From positions 1 through 64,000 of the forward strand of contig JALGXW010000016.1 in NCBI GenBank assembly GCA_029821875.1: DNA of 64,000 nucleotides, in the 5' to 3' direction. Below the pieces are notes generated by a model. It did not search any database and had not been told where the DNA came from. It saw only the letters and a program-made list of their open reading frames with translations. Position numbers and translations under genes: made by a program. The stretch comes from Candidatus Hebobacterum abditum (GTDB lineage Bacteria; Armatimonadota; Hebobacteria; Hebobacterales; Hebobacteraceae). Positions 31,107 through 40,486 of the stretch are shown here, piece after piece (position 1 is the stretch's first letter; each line of letters begins with the position of its first letter).

Positions 31107-34100
31107 GTGCGCGTGCGCCGACTAGCTCTGTGCGGTCTGGTGTTCATCCTGGCCTTGGCCTCGGCCGGGCAGGCCGAAGAGGTCGCGGTGGCCTGGCACA
31201 GCCTCGAAGGAGGGCCATCGGCCGTGGCCGTCAACACCTCGGACAGCTCCTGTTGGCTGGTGTTGGATGCGGGGGGCTTCTCGACCGTACTCCTCCACCT
31301 CACTGGCGATGGCACGACCATCGCGCAAATCCAGGTTCCTTGGTGTGCCGTGGCTCCTTCAGTGAACTCGGCTGACGGCTCCTGCTGGGTGACTTCCTGC
31401 CCAGGCCAGATGCTGGCGCATCTGGCCGAAGACGGGACGGAGCTGTGGCAGGGCGGCGACTTCGTCAGCCCGACACGCGTCTCGGTCAACCCAACAGATG
31501 GCTCCTGCTGGGTGGCCGACTATGGTAGCGGGGAGGTCGTGCACCTCTCTGCGGGGGGGATGGAGCTGTGGCGAGGTGGCGACTTCGTCAGCCCGACACG
31601 CGTCTCGGTCAACCCAACAGATGGCTCCTGCTGGGTGGCCGACTATGGTAGCGGGGAGGTCGTGCACCTCTCGGAAGAGGGTGTCGAGCTGTGGCGCGGA
31701 GGAGAATTCGACGATCCCCACAGTGTGTCGGTCAACCCTACCGACGGCTCCTGCTGGGTGGCCCACGGAGGTCTCTACGGCCACGTAGTGCATCTGGCTG
31801 AGGACGGGACGGAGCTCTGGCGGGGAACGGACTTCAGCCATCCGGCAGACCTGTCCGTGAATTCGGCCGACGGCTCCTGCTGGGTGGCGGATTTGGGACG
31901 CTTTGACCCCGTAGACGGGCAGCATGTGGACGGCGCGGTGGTGCATCTGGCTGAGGATGGCACGGAGTTGCTGCGACTACCCGCGCCCGGAGGTGTCCGG
32001 GGCCTCGCCGTGGACCCCGCCGACGGTTCGTGCTGGGTGATCGGCGACGACGTCATGCACCTGGCCGCAGATGGCACGGTACTCGGACCAAGGGGCATGA
32101 CCGGCTTCGGCTATCCGGTCGCCGTGTCGGTGGACCCGACGGATGGGTCATGCTGGGTGGTGGATAGGGGTTCCTGGGCTGGCCCGGTGACGCGTATTTC
32201 TGAGGATGGTCTCCGTCTCTGGCAAGCATCTGAGCCAGACCGGCCTCGCGCCATCGCGGCGGACCCTTCCGACGGGTCATGCTGGGTGGCCGACCGGTTG
32301 GAGGGGGGAACGGTCGTGCATCTGTCCGGCGACGGCGCTGAACTGGGCCGGGCGGAGGCGTTCGGCTTCCCCTCCGATCCGAGCGCCGCGCAGTACCTCT
32401 CCGTCGACCCAGCCGACGGCTCCTGCTGGGTGGCCAACTACGAACACGACGAGATAGTCCATCTCGGACGCTTCGGCGAAGTGCTGGCGCGCCGGGGGGG
32501 CACGAGCCGGCTCAATGGTCCGCTGTCCGTCAACGCCGCCGACGGCTCCTGCTGGGTGGCGGACACCGCCAACGATCGAGTGGTCCGCCTGAGTGCAAGC
32601 GGCGCCGGGACGGTTGTGGCAGAGGGCTTCGGCCGCCCTGCCGCGGTGGCCGCAAGTCCGTTGGACGGTTCCTGCTGGGTCGCCGACGCGGGCAACGACC
32701 AAGTCGTGCACGTCGGCTTCGACGGCGCGGAGCTGTGGCGGGGGGACGGCTTCTTCGGGCCCGAGTCTGTGGCCGTCGATCCGAGGGACGGGTCGTGCTG
32801 GGTCGCCGACACCCGGCACCATCAGGTGGTGCACGTTGCCGCGGACGGCAGCCAGTTGCAGCGGGTGGGGGGCTTCTACTACCCCGGCGGAGTCTCGGTG
32901 GATCCGAGCGACGGCTCCTGTTGGGTGGCCGACAGCGCCAACAACGAGGTCGTGCGCCTCGGAACGAGCGGCGTGGAGCTGTGGCGTGGAGGCGCATTCA
33001 ACTATCCCGCGGCGGTGTCGGTGAATCCGGCCGACGGCTCCTGCTGGGTGGCAGACAGCGGCAACGGTGAGGTTGTGCATCTGGCGCGAGATGGCACTGA
33101 GCTGTGGCGGGGAGGCGAGTTCGTCTGCCCCATTGCCGTGTCGGTGAATCCGACCGACGGCTCCTGCTGGATCTCCGACAACGTGGCCAACGAGGTGGTT
33201 CACATCGCCGCGGGCGGAGCGGAGCTGTGGCGGGGCTCGGGATATAGAGAGCCCTGGGCGGTGTCCGTGGACGACAGCGATGGCTCCTGCTGGGTGGCGG
33301 ACACCTATGGAGACGCCATCGTGCACCTTGCGGAGGACGGCGGGGTGCTTTGGCGGGGCACCGAGAGCAGAGCCTTCGAGGGTCCGTGCTCCGTCTCTGC
33401 CGATCCGACCGACGGCTCGTGCTGGACGGTGGACGAGGGACGCGGAGAGGTCGTCCGCCTGCGCGGCGACTGTGCTGAGCTGTGGCGCGGGGGAGACTTC
33501 CTGGAACCGTCCTTCGTCTCCGCGAACTCGGCCGACGGCTCCTGTTGGGTGATCGACGCGGCCAGCAGGGAGATCGTCCACCTGGCGAGGGACGGCCGTG
33601 AGCTCTGGCGGGGCGGAGGCTTCAACAGCCCGGTGTGGCTTTCTGTCAACTCCAGCGACGGCTCCTGCTGGGTGGCCGACGGGCAGCGCTTCCACCTGGG
33701 GGAGTATGTCGACGGCGCGCTGGTGCATCTGGCCGAGGATGGCACGGAGCTGTGGCGGGGCCAGGAGTTTACCAATCCGAAGTGCGTCTCGGTGAACGCC
33801 ATGGACGGCTCCTGCTGGGTGGTGGACGGGAGCCAGGTCTTCCGCCTCGTCATCGCCCGGTTTCCCGACGTGAGCGCGGACCACTGGGCCTTTGACGCTG
33901 TGAACCACTGCTTCGGCCAGGGCATCGTCAGCGGGTACCCCGATGGGCTGTATCACCCTGAGCTGCCTGTGAGCCGCGACCAGATGGCCGTCTACCTCGC
34001 TCGCGCCCTCGCGGGAGGCGATGAGCACGTGCCGCCGGAGTCGCCTGGTCTCACCTTCTGGGACGTGAACCGGGACCACTGGGCGGTCAAGTACGTCAAG

Positions 34101-34403
34101 TACTGCGCGTCCCGCGGCGTCGTCTTGGGATTTCCCGGGGGCCTCTATCGGCCCGATGAGCTGGTGGATCGGGGGCAGATGACGGCCTTCATCGCACGCG
34201 CCGTCGCCGGGGGAGAGGCAAGCGTCCCACCGGCACCATCGGAGGCGACATTTGCGGATGTACCCCGCGACCACTGGGCCTCCCGGTACGTCGAATACTG
34301 TGCCGACCGTGACATAGTCCGCGGGTATGATTCGGGAACCTACGCGCCGAGCAACACAGTCACGCGTGACCAGATGGCTGTGTGCGTTGCTCGTGCCTTC
34401 TAG
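31107..34403 (+). CDS. Giant surface protein: 21 DGSCW repeats plus three SLH domains
   Basis: 1098 residues from GTG 31107 (AGGGAG upstream), with a signal peptide ending LASAGQAEE. Residues about 30-915 contain 21 repeats of mostly 41 residues, each with a core like NPTDGSCWVAD, then GEVVHL, DGTELWRGG and a short loop. The pattern resembles NHL/YVTN propeller blades, enough for three or more propellers, but every unit carries a cysteine before the tryptophan. Three SLH domains follow at about 918-1098, ending RDQMAVCVARAF. It begins 64 bases after the SLH protease gene and is likely co-transcribed. The ligand is unknown; propellers of this kind commonly bind sugars or proteins. Confidence 0.8.
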   Translation: MRVRRLALCGLVFILALASAGQAEEVAVAWHSLEGGPSAVAVNTSDSSCWLVLDAGGFSTVLLHLTGDGTTIAQIQVPWCAVAPSVNSADGSCWVTSCPGQMLAHLAEDGTELWQGGDFVSPTRVSVNPTDGSCWVADYGSGEVVHLSAGGMELWRGGDFVSPTRVSVNPTDGSCWVADYGSGEVVHLSEEGVELWRGGEFDDPHSVSVNPTDGSCWVAHGGLYGHVVHLAEDGTELWRGTDFSHPADLSVNSADGSCWVADLGRFDPVDGQHVDGAVVHLAEDGTELLRLPAPGGVRGLAVDPADGSCWVIGDDVMHLAADGTVLGPRGMTGFGYPVAVSVDPTDGSCWVVDRGSWAGPVTRISEDGLRLWQASEPDRPRAIAADPSDGSCWVADRLEGGTVVHLSGDGAELGRAEAFGFPSDPSAAQYLSVDPADGSCWVANYEHDEIVHLGRFGEVLARRGGTSRLNGPLSVNAADGSCWVADTANDRVVRLSASGAGTVVAEGFGRPAAVAASPLDGSCWVADAGNDQVVHVGFDGAELWRGDGFFGPESVAVDPRDGSCWVADTRHHQVVHVAADGSQLQRVGGFYYPGGVSVDPSDGSCWVADSANNEVVRLGTSGVELWRGGAFNYPAAVSVNPADGSCWVADSGNGEVVHLARDGTELWRGGEFVCPIAVSVNPTDGSCWISDNVANEVVHIAAGGAELWRGSGYREPWAVSVDDSDGSCWVADTYGDAIVHLAEDGGVLWRGTESRAFEGPCSVSADPTDGSCWTVDEGRGEVVRLRGDCAELWRGGDFLEPSFVSANSADGSCWVIDAASREIVHLARDGRELWRGGGFNSPVWLSVNSSDGSCWVADGQRFHLGEYVDGALVHLAEDGTELWRGQEFTNPKCVSVNAMDGSCWVVDGSQVFRLVIARFPDVSADHWAFDAVNHCFGQGIVSGYPDGLYHPELPVSRDQMAVYLARALAGGDEHVPPESPGLTFWDVNRDHWAVKYVKYCASRGVVLGFPGGLYRPDELVDRGQMTAFIARAVAGGEASVPPAPSEATFADVPRDHWASRYVEYCADRDIVRGYDSGTYAPSNTVTRDQMAVCVARAF
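31455..31672 (+). repeat. Perfect 95-bp direct repeat inside the DGSCW gene
   Basis: Bases 31455-31549 and 31578-31672 are identical over 95 bp, offset by 123 bp (exactly one 41-residue unit). All other repeat units differ by many substitutions, so this pair looks like a recent duplication or gene conversion. Confidence 0.85.
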
Positions 34404-34722
34404 TGTCCGCAGTGGCGTGCCGCTCTCTTCGGACAGACAGAGACCGCCCTCGATCCCGACGGGCCCCGCGGCGGACAGCGGCGCTCACGGCCGCGCATGC
34501 GTGGTAATCCAGCACTGATTCGTGGCAGATATGAACGCTCAATCAGTGTGGAACCCTCTGTGACATCGCGCCGAGCAGTCTCGCCTTGGACCGCCGGGAG
34601 CAATGCGCCGCTGAGCCGCTCCCTGCGGTCTCTTTCCTGTCGGGGGGGTCGTCGCGGCCTATTGGTCGGAGTTCACCCGCCCAGCCAGCCGCTGAGGCCG
34701 TGACCGAAGTGGTGGGAGGTGG
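34404..34722. other. Intergenic region between convergent SLH and cimA genes
   Basis: 319 bases without a supportable gene. Immediately after the SLH gene stop, 34404-34435 can form an imperfect hairpin (TGTCCG/CGGACA outer arms with an inner wobble stem), a possible but T-run-less terminator. I see nothing else. Confidence 0.5.
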
Positions 34723-36312
34723 CTACTCGGTGGCATTCGGCTCGCCGAGGCTCTTGAGGAGGCCGTATTCGACGCCGTCCACGAGGGCCTGCCAGCTCGC
34801 CTCGATGATGTTGGTATGGACGCCAACGGTGGTCCAGGTGTTGGCCCCGGCTCTCGACTCGACCATGACCCGTACCGAGGCTGCGGTCGCCTGAGCCGGC
34901 GCGTCCACGACCCTCACCTTAAAGTCAGTGAGGCGGATACCTCTCAACTGGGGATAGAATCGCTCCAGCGCCTTCCGCAAAGCATTGTCGAGAGCGTGAA
35001 CGGGGCCGTCGCCTTCGGCCGCCGTGTGCTCCTCTTCGCCATTCACCTTCAGCTTGATGGTGGCCTCGGTCCTGATGCCACCATCGCGATCCTTCTCGAC
35101 GATGACGCGGAAGCCTTCGAGGTCGAAGCGAGGCTGATAGCGACCGACACTCTTCTGGACGAGCAGCTCGAAGGACGCTTCGGCGCCGTCGAACTGGTAG
35201 CCCGCGTGCTCCATCTCCGCCATGCGCTCCATGATCTCCCGGGCCTGCGGGGAGTCTTTGTCGAGGCCGAGGTCGAGCGACTGAGCCTTGAAGATGACGC
35301 TGCCGCGCCCGGAGATGTCGGAGACAAGATAGCGGCGCTCGTTGCCAACTAGCTCCGGACGAATGTGTTCGTAAGTTCGGGGATGTTTGAGCATGGCGTC
35401 GACGTGCATGCCCCCCTTGTGAGCGAAGGCGCTCCGCCCGACATAGGCATCACGCTCAGGCGGGGGCATGTTGGCCACGGAGGCGACATAGTGGGCCACA
35501 TCATAGAGTTGCGCGAGCTGGTCTTCGGCCAGGACCTCTCTCCCGAACTTCAGCTGCAGGTCGGGGATGACAGTGCACAGGTTGGCCGTGCCGCAACGCT
35601 CGCCGTATCCGTTGACCGTCCCCTGCACTTGACTCACACCTGCCTCTACGGCGGCCAGGGTGTTGGCCACGGCCAGTTCGCAGTCGTTGTGAGCATGGAT
35701 GCCCAGCGGCACCGGGACCGCCGCCGCGACCACTCCAACCGCCTCCCGGACCTGCTCGGGAAGCACACCGCCGTTCGTGTCACAGAGGCAGATGGAATCC
35801 GCCCCGGCCTCGGCCGCGGCATGGAGGCACTGCAGAGAGTACTCTCGGTTGTTCGCGAATCCGTCGAAGAAGTGTTCTGCGTCGAAGCAGACCTCGACGT
35901 CGTGCGCCTTGACGAAGCGGACGGAGTCCCGAATCATGGCGAGGTTCTCTTCGAGGTCGATACGGAGGGCGGCCGTAACGTGCAGGTCCCAGGTCTTGGC
36001 GACTATAGCAGCGGCCGACGTGCGCAGCTCCACAAGGTTCCGCACGCCCGGATCATCCTCTGCCGTGACACCCGCGCGCCGCGTCATGCCAAAGACGACG
36101 AGCTTCGCGTTCTGCAGGGGCTCCTGTCGCATCCTCGCGAAGAAATCCATGTCCGCGCGGAGGCTCGGGTGTGAGAAGCCTCCCTCGATGTAGTGGACAC
36201 CGAGTTGGTCAAGCTTCCTGGCGATCTTGATCTTGTCGTCGACGGAGAACGAAATCCCCTCTGTCTGTGCACCATCGCGCAGAGTGGTGTCGTACAGCAG
36301 AAGGTCGCTCAC
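34723..36312 (-). CDS. cimA: (R)-citramalate synthase
   Basis: 529 residues. The DRE-TIM barrel opens with LLLYDTTLRDGAQTEGISFS, and carries GIHAHNDCELAVANTLAAVEAG, GTVNGYGERCGTANL and SAFAHKGGMHVDA. The C-terminal regulatory LeuA-type domain is present. Length and the RDGAQTEGI start point to citramalate synthase (pyruvate plus acetyl-CoA, a threonine-free route to isoleucine) rather than LeuA, though homologous isopropylmalate synthase cannot be fully excluded. GTG 36312 has GGAGGA upstream; the longer frame to 36351 would start before that site. Confidence 0.85.
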   Translation of the reverse strand: MSDLLLYDTTLRDGAQTEGISFSVDDKIKIARKLDQLGVHYIEGGFSHPSLRADMDFFARMRQEPLQNAKLVVFGMTRRAGVTAEDDPGVRNLVELRTSAAAIVAKTWDLHVTAALRIDLEENLAMIRDSVRFVKAHDVEVCFDAEHFFDGFANNREYSLQCLHAAAEAGADSICLCDTNGGVLPEQVREAVGVVAAAVPVPLGIHAHNDCELAVANTLAAVEAGVSQVQGTVNGYGERCGTANLCTVIPDLQLKFGREVLAEDQLAQLYDVAHYVASVANMPPPERDAYVGRSAFAHKGGMHVDAMLKHPRTYEHIRPELVGNERRYLVSDISGRGSVIFKAQSLDLGLDKDSPQAREIMERMAEMEHAGYQFDGAEASFELLVQKSVGRYQPRFDLEGFRVIVEKDRDGGIRTEATIKLKVNGEEEHTAAEGDGPVHALDNALRKALERFYPQLRGIRLTDFKVRVVDAPAQATAASVRVMVESRAGANTWTTVGVHTNIIEASWQALVDGVEYGLLKSLGEPNATE

Positions 36313-36461
36313 GGCAGTCCTCCGGTGCCGGAATGGTTCAGCCGCGGGCATGCCTGGATGTGTACGCGGCGGCCGCGCGGCTTCGACTGGGGGATTCTAC
36401 TCCGAGGTGAGCATTCGTGTCAAACGTGACTCTCGGCCATCACCCGGAGGGCAGCGCCCCG

Positions 36462-37628
36462 CTACTCGAGGAAGGGCTTAGGATCGATGGGACGCCCGTC
36501 GCGGCGCACCTCGAAGTGCAAGTGCGGCCCCGTCGAGAGGCCTGTGCTGCCCACGTAGCCGATCACCTGGCCATCGGTGACAGTCTGCCCCTTCGTGACG
36601 GTTAGACGTGAACAGTGCGCATACAGCGTGGCAAGGCCGCCGCCGTGATCGACGATGATGCAGTTGCCGTATCCGCCCCACCGAGACGCGTGCATGACGG
36701 TCCCGTCGCCGGCGCACCGAATCGACGTGCCCCTCGGCGCTGCTATGTCCATTCCGGTGTGAAGTTTGCGGACCCTGTGGATGGGATGTCTGCGATAGCC
36801 ATACCCGGAGGTGAGGCGGCCGCTGACAGGCATGCGGAACTTCCCTGTCCATGGCTTGGCGAGACGCTCTCGGCCCTCCGGGGTCTGTTGTTCGCGCTGG
36901 AGCATGGCCTCGATCTCGCGAGAGTTCTGCTCCTTCTCGGCAAGGGCCCGCTCCCAGGCGACCCGGTCGCGCAGCAGCCTTTCCTTCTCCCTCTCCGCCT
37001 TCCTGCGCTCGCTTGAGCTGTGCCGCTTCTCGGCCGCGATGCGGACCTGCAGATCCTCCAGCTCCTCGTGGCGCTTGGCCAGCTCCGCCCGCAGTTCCTC
37101 TGCTTCTACTTGCGCCTGGTCGAACTCCTCGAGCATCTCGGCGTCGCGCCCAATGACCTCATTGAGCAAGTAGAGGCGGTTGGCGAAGTCCGCGAAGCTC
37201 GCCGACTGCAGTAGGACCTCCAAGGGACGTGTCTGGCCGCGTTCGTAGACTACAACCAGGCGCTTTGCGATAACCGCTTCCTGCTCGGCAAGCCGGACCT
37301 CGGTTTCTTCGCACTCCGCATTTGCCTTTGCCAGCTCTGCCTTCGTGACACGTACGCTGGCGCTGACTCGGCGCAGCCTCGATTCGGCCTCTCCCATGCG
37401 CGCGTCGAGCGACGCCAACTGGCGCGTTACCTTTCTCTCCTCCGCCTTGACTCCTCGGAGCTTCTGCTGGAGAAGGGCCTTCTCGCGCGCCAACTCATCA
37501 AGTTCCTGGGCAAGGCTCGTGACATCGCCGCCTGTCGGCGCGGCCAGGGAAGCTGCCACCGTCGCCGTGGCGAAGGCAAGTAATGCCACGACCACGAGGC
37601 GGGCCCGCCGACCACGGTTGCTCTGCAT
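36462..37628 (-). CDS. EnvC-like M23 peptidase with coiled coil
   Basis: 388 residues. Signal/anchor helix (RLVVVALLAFATATVAASLAAP), then about 220 residues of coiled coil rich in Glu, Arg and Leu, then the M23 domain. Zinc ligands are intact: HTGMDIAAP, LYAHCS and HLHFEVR, so it should be an active endopeptidase rather than a degenerate EnvC activator. It probably trims peptidoglycan cross-links during division. ATG 37628 chosen over GTG 37643. The gene is divergent from the SpoIIE-type phosphatase. Confidence 0.88.
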   Translation of the reverse strand: MQSNRGRRARLVVVALLAFATATVAASLAAPTGGDVTSLAQELDELAREKALLQQKLRGVKAEERKVTRQLASLDARMGEAESRLRRVSASVRVTKAELAKANAECEETEVRLAEQEAVIAKRLVVVYERGQTRPLEVLLQSASFADFANRLYLLNEVIGRDAEMLEEFDQAQVEAEELRAELAKRHEELEDLQVRIAAEKRHSSSERRKAEREKERLLRDRVAWERALAEKEQNSREIEAMLQREQQTPEGRERLAKPWTGKFRMPVSGRLTSGYGYRRHPIHRVRKLHTGMDIAAPRGTSIRCAGDGTVMHASRWGGYGNCIIVDHGGGLATLYAHCSRLTVTKGQTVTDGQVIGYVGSTGLSTGPHLHFEVRRDGRPIDPKPFLE

Positions 37629-37842
37629 CACTGTACCCCCCACTGCTCACAGGACAAGAAGCCCCCCCGCCCGCGCAGCAACGCGAGGGCTGCCTTGCCA
37701 CACAATCCTCCATCTGGCTTATACCATAGAGCGAACACCCATTCCCAATCTTGGGCGCTGGTCAATCAGGACCAGGGCACTCACCGACAGAGCAGGATTG
37801 CAGCTTCCCCCGCCGAAGACCGCGCACACGCCGGGGGGCAAC

Positions 37843-39198
37843 ATGTCAGCTCCGACGACTCCTCCAACAAGCCGGGTGGACCTGCACCGCCGCGACACCG
37901 AGATAGCGGTTGCCGTGTTTCGGACGGTCTTCCTGCTCATCGTCGTCCTCTCGCCCCAGTTCGTGCACGCCCGAGGCACGCAGGGCAATCTGTTGATCAT
38001 TGCCACTATCGCCGCGGCCGTCTACAACTTGGCCCTCTTCATACTGCACATGGAGAAACTGTCCTTCCCCCGGCCAGTCATCGTCGCTGTCGATACCATT
38101 CTCATCAGTCTGTGGATATACTTCGCGGGTCCCGACGGTGACCGGTACTTCGTGATGTACTTCGCAGTCGTGATTGTCGGGGGTCTGTGGTTCAGACGTG
38201 GGGGAGCCTTCGCGGTGGCACTACTGGCATCGATGCTGTATGTCGGGGCGATCAGCACCGCGCTGCTCCCTTCCGGCGTTGCGCGAACCGGCGCTGGCAC
38301 GGTCGCTCTGCAGGTGCTGTTCCTTCTCCTGACGGCCGGTATCGTCAGCATCGCAACCGAGGTCCAGCAGCGGGAACGGGAGGAGCTGGTTCTGAGCAGG
38401 GCGGCACTGCGGCAACACTGGGAGAGGATACGCATCGCCCAACATGTTGACGAAATGCTGCGACCGCGACGCCTCCCACCTACGCCTGGCCTGGCGATCG
38501 CATTCCGATTTCGACCTGCTGCGAAGGCCGTTTCGGGAGACTACTACGATGTCGTGCCCCTAGGGGGGAGGCGATGGGGCATCGTGGTGGCCGACGTGCG
38601 GGCCAAGGAGGAGCTCGGGCTCGCCTATCTTCCGCTGTTCAAATCGACGCTCCGGGTCGCCGCGCGACGCGAGGACTCGCCGGCCCAGGTCCTCACACAC
38701 ATCAACCGCGAGGTCGCAGCGGAGATGCATGATCGGGATGAGCCCGAGTCATTCATCAGCATGAGCCACACGGTTGTCGACCTCGATGAGGGAACGATCA
38801 CGTGTGCCAACGCGGGCATCGAGCCCTCGGTTCTTATCCCTCAGCCCGGTGAAGAGCCGGTCACACTGGGCGGCGCCGGGATAGTGCTCGGCGTACTGCC
38901 GGAGGTGTCCTACGAGGAAGCCATACATCCCATTCGGACCGGTGCGACCGTGGTGTTCTTCACGGATGGTATGACCGAGGTCTTCGACAGCGAGGATCGT
39001 GTTCTGGGGCGAGACGGCCTCCTCGAGCAGGTGCGGTCTCACGCAGACGCTTCAACCGCGGATGCCATGGCCAAGGGTATCTTCGAACATGTGACCGACT
39101 ACGGGAGGGATGGTCGTCGCCGCGACGATATGACTCTGCTGGTCGTGCGTGTGACGGCGACGGATGTCGGCACCAGTCGCGAGCCGAGCGCAGTCTAG
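37843..39198 (+). CDS. Membrane SpoIIE/PP2C-type serine phosphatase
   Basis: 451 residues. Five or six membrane helices fill residues about 20-175, then a short linker and a PPM-type domain (FRPAAKAVSGDYYDVVPLG, GIVVADVRAK, VVFFTDGMTEVFD, GRRRDDMTLLVVRV) with the metal aspartates visible. Such proteins dephosphorylate anti-anti-sigma factors in response to membrane signals. ATG 37843 has GGGGGG upstream; the longer in-frame ORF runs over the divergent M23 gene. No partner-switching genes are nearby. Confidence 0.88.
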   Translation: MSAPTTPPTSRVDLHRRDTEIAVAVFRTVFLLIVVLSPQFVHARGTQGNLLIIATIAAAVYNLALFILHMEKLSFPRPVIVAVDTILISLWIYFAGPDGDRYFVMYFAVVIVGGLWFRRGGAFAVALLASMLYVGAISTALLPSGVARTGAGTVALQVLFLLLTAGIVSIATEVQQREREELVLSRAALRQHWERIRIAQHVDEMLRPRRLPPTPGLAIAFRFRPAAKAVSGDYYDVVPLGGRRWGIVVADVRAKEELGLAYLPLFKSTLRVAARREDSPAQVLTHINREVAAEMHDRDEPESFISMSHTVVDLDEGTITCANAGIEPSVLIPQPGEEPVTLGGAGIVLGVLPEVSYEEAIHPIRTGATVVFFTDGMTEVFDSEDRVLGRDGLLEQVRSHADASTADAMAKGIFEHVTDYGRDGRRRDDMTLLVVRVTATDVGTSREPSAV

Positions 39199-39210
39199 AA
39201 TCTGGCCCCT

Positions 39211-39729
39211 CTACAGATCCACGTCGAACCACGTCTCCCCGGCTCGCCACATGACTCCCTCCGCAAAGCGGAGCCCTTCTCGCCGCGTCCAATAGCCGCC
39301 CTCTACCTTGTCGGCCACTGCCTTGGTGAGGCAGTCCTTGAAGGTGAGGGCCGCCCCGTAGGTCTCCTCTGCGTGCCAGTTGTCGCCGGCCCACAGCAGC
39401 GTATCCGGGCGACTGGCGACCTCCGGATACTCGGTGTAGAAGCGGACTGCGGCGCTCGGCGATATGATCGGGAGCCAGCACGTGTCGACGATCAGGTTCG
39501 GCCGCTCAGATGCCATCGCCAGCACGTCGTCGAGCCACGCCCGCAGCGACTCAGGGCTGTCCGCCAGCTCGTCGTTGTGGGCGACCCACTCGACGCAAGA
39601 TTCGCGGAACAAGGTGTACAGCGTTGTTCCGGGTGCGTCCCATTCGGCCCCGTAGTGCTCATGCGTGTCGATGATGGGGATTTCGTCGAGCGCTCTGCGG
39701 ATGTCCTCGAACTGCCGGCCAGTGAACAC
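39211..39729 (-). CDS. Internally shortened amidohydrolase-family protein
   Basis: 172 residues from GTG 39729 (GGAGGGAGG upstream; TTG 39756 also possible). The N-terminus has the metal-binding HxH (IPIIDTHEHYGAEW) expected on strand 1. After only about 90 residues it passes into what looks like the C-terminal end of the same family (CWLPIISPSAAVRFYTEY, LLWAGDNWHAEETYGAA, KVEGGYWTRREGL). Barrel strands carrying the other metal ligands appear to be missing, as family members usually exceed 350 residues. It is last in a row behind nanE and a sugar kinase. Either a decayed gene with an in-frame deletion or a minimal protein. Confidence 0.55.
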   Translation of the reverse strand: MFTGRQFEDIRRALDEIPIIDTHEHYGAEWDAPGTTLYTLFRESCVEWVAHNDELADSPESLRAWLDDVLAMASERPNLIVDTCWLPIISPSAAVRFYTEYPEVASRPDTLLWAGDNWHAEETYGAALTFKDCLTKAVADKVEGGYWTRREGLRFAEGVMWRAGETWFDVDL

Positions 39730-39761
39730 GACTCGAGCCCTCCCTCCCCAGAGCAATTAGA

Positions 39762-40454
39762 CTAAGACTGCGGACGTTGACCGATGGCTTCTGTGAACTT
39801 CTGCGTCAGCTCGACCGGCCGCGTGATGGCGCTGCCGATGACGATGGCGTACGCACCGCGGGCGAAACACGCCCGCGCCTCCTCCGGTGTCTGGATGTGT
39901 CCCTCGGCGACGACCGGGACCTCCACCCCGCGCACCACCGCTTCGAGCAGCTCGAGGTCGGGTGTTTCCCGCTTCGGGCTGTAGGTAGTGTAGCCGCTCA
40001 GAGTCGTGGCGACGATGTCTGCCCCGGCCTTCTCTGCCGCGATTGCCTCTTTCAAGGCGGCGATGTCAGCCATGACGGGGAGCTTGAGCTCAGTCTTGAT
40101 ACGCTGGACAAGCTCCTCCATCGTCGCGCCCCCCGGCCGCGGTCGAGGCGTGCAGTCGAGGGCGATGATGTCCGCGCCCGCCTCGGCGATGCGCTGCGCG
40201 TCCTCAAAGCGCGGGGTGATGTACACCTCGAGATCCTCCAGATAGACCTTGTCGATTCCGATGATGGGAAGGCTGCACATCTCCTTGATGGCCCGGATGT
40301 CCGGCTCCTTTGCACGAATGGCGACAGCGCCCCCCACCTCCGCGGCTCTGGCGAAGCGGGCCATCGACTCCGGCTGGAAGAAGGGGCTGCCCTCCTCGGC
40401 CTGGCAGGAGACGACGAGCCCGCCCTTGATCCTCTTCACGACCGGTTCGGTCAT
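39762..40454 (-). CDS. nanE: N-acetylmannosamine-6-phosphate 2-epimerase
   Basis: 230 residues, TIM barrel. GGLVVSCQAEEGSPFFQPESMARFARAA, GIDKVYLEDLEVYITP, IIALDCTPRPRPGG, VMADIAALKEAIAAEKAGADIVATTLSGYT and GHIQTPEEARACFARGAYAIVIGSAITRP are hallmark blocks, with the catalytic lysine/glutamate region intact. It turns ManNAc-6-P into GlcNAc-6-P in sialic acid or ManNAc use. It follows the kinase gene by 32 bases. Confidence 0.95.
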   Translation of the reverse strand: MTEPVVKRIKGGLVVSCQAEEGSPFFQPESMARFARAAEVGGAVAIRAKEPDIRAIKEMCSLPIIGIDKVYLEDLEVYITPRFEDAQRIAEAGADIIALDCTPRPRPGGATMEELVQRIKTELKLPVMADIAALKEAIAAEKAGADIVATTLSGYTTYSPKRETPDLELLEAVVRGVEVPVVAEGHIQTPEEARACFARGAYAIVIGSAITRPVELTQKFTEAIGQRPQS

Positions 40455-40486
40455 CCTGCTGCTCCTTTGCTCGGCCCGGTGCGAGC

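Noticed and set aside
31400-33850. CRISPR-like regular repeats
   Set aside because: The period is about 123 bp, in frame, inside a coding sequence, with variable 'repeat' and 'spacer' parts; it is protein repetition, and no cas gene is near.
32277-34274. A 665-codon open frame antisense to the repeat protein
   Set aside because: It mirrors the third-base-GC-rich repeats of the plus-strand gene; its product is low-complexity Arg/His/Pro/Gly with periodicity that simply reflects the DGSCW units.
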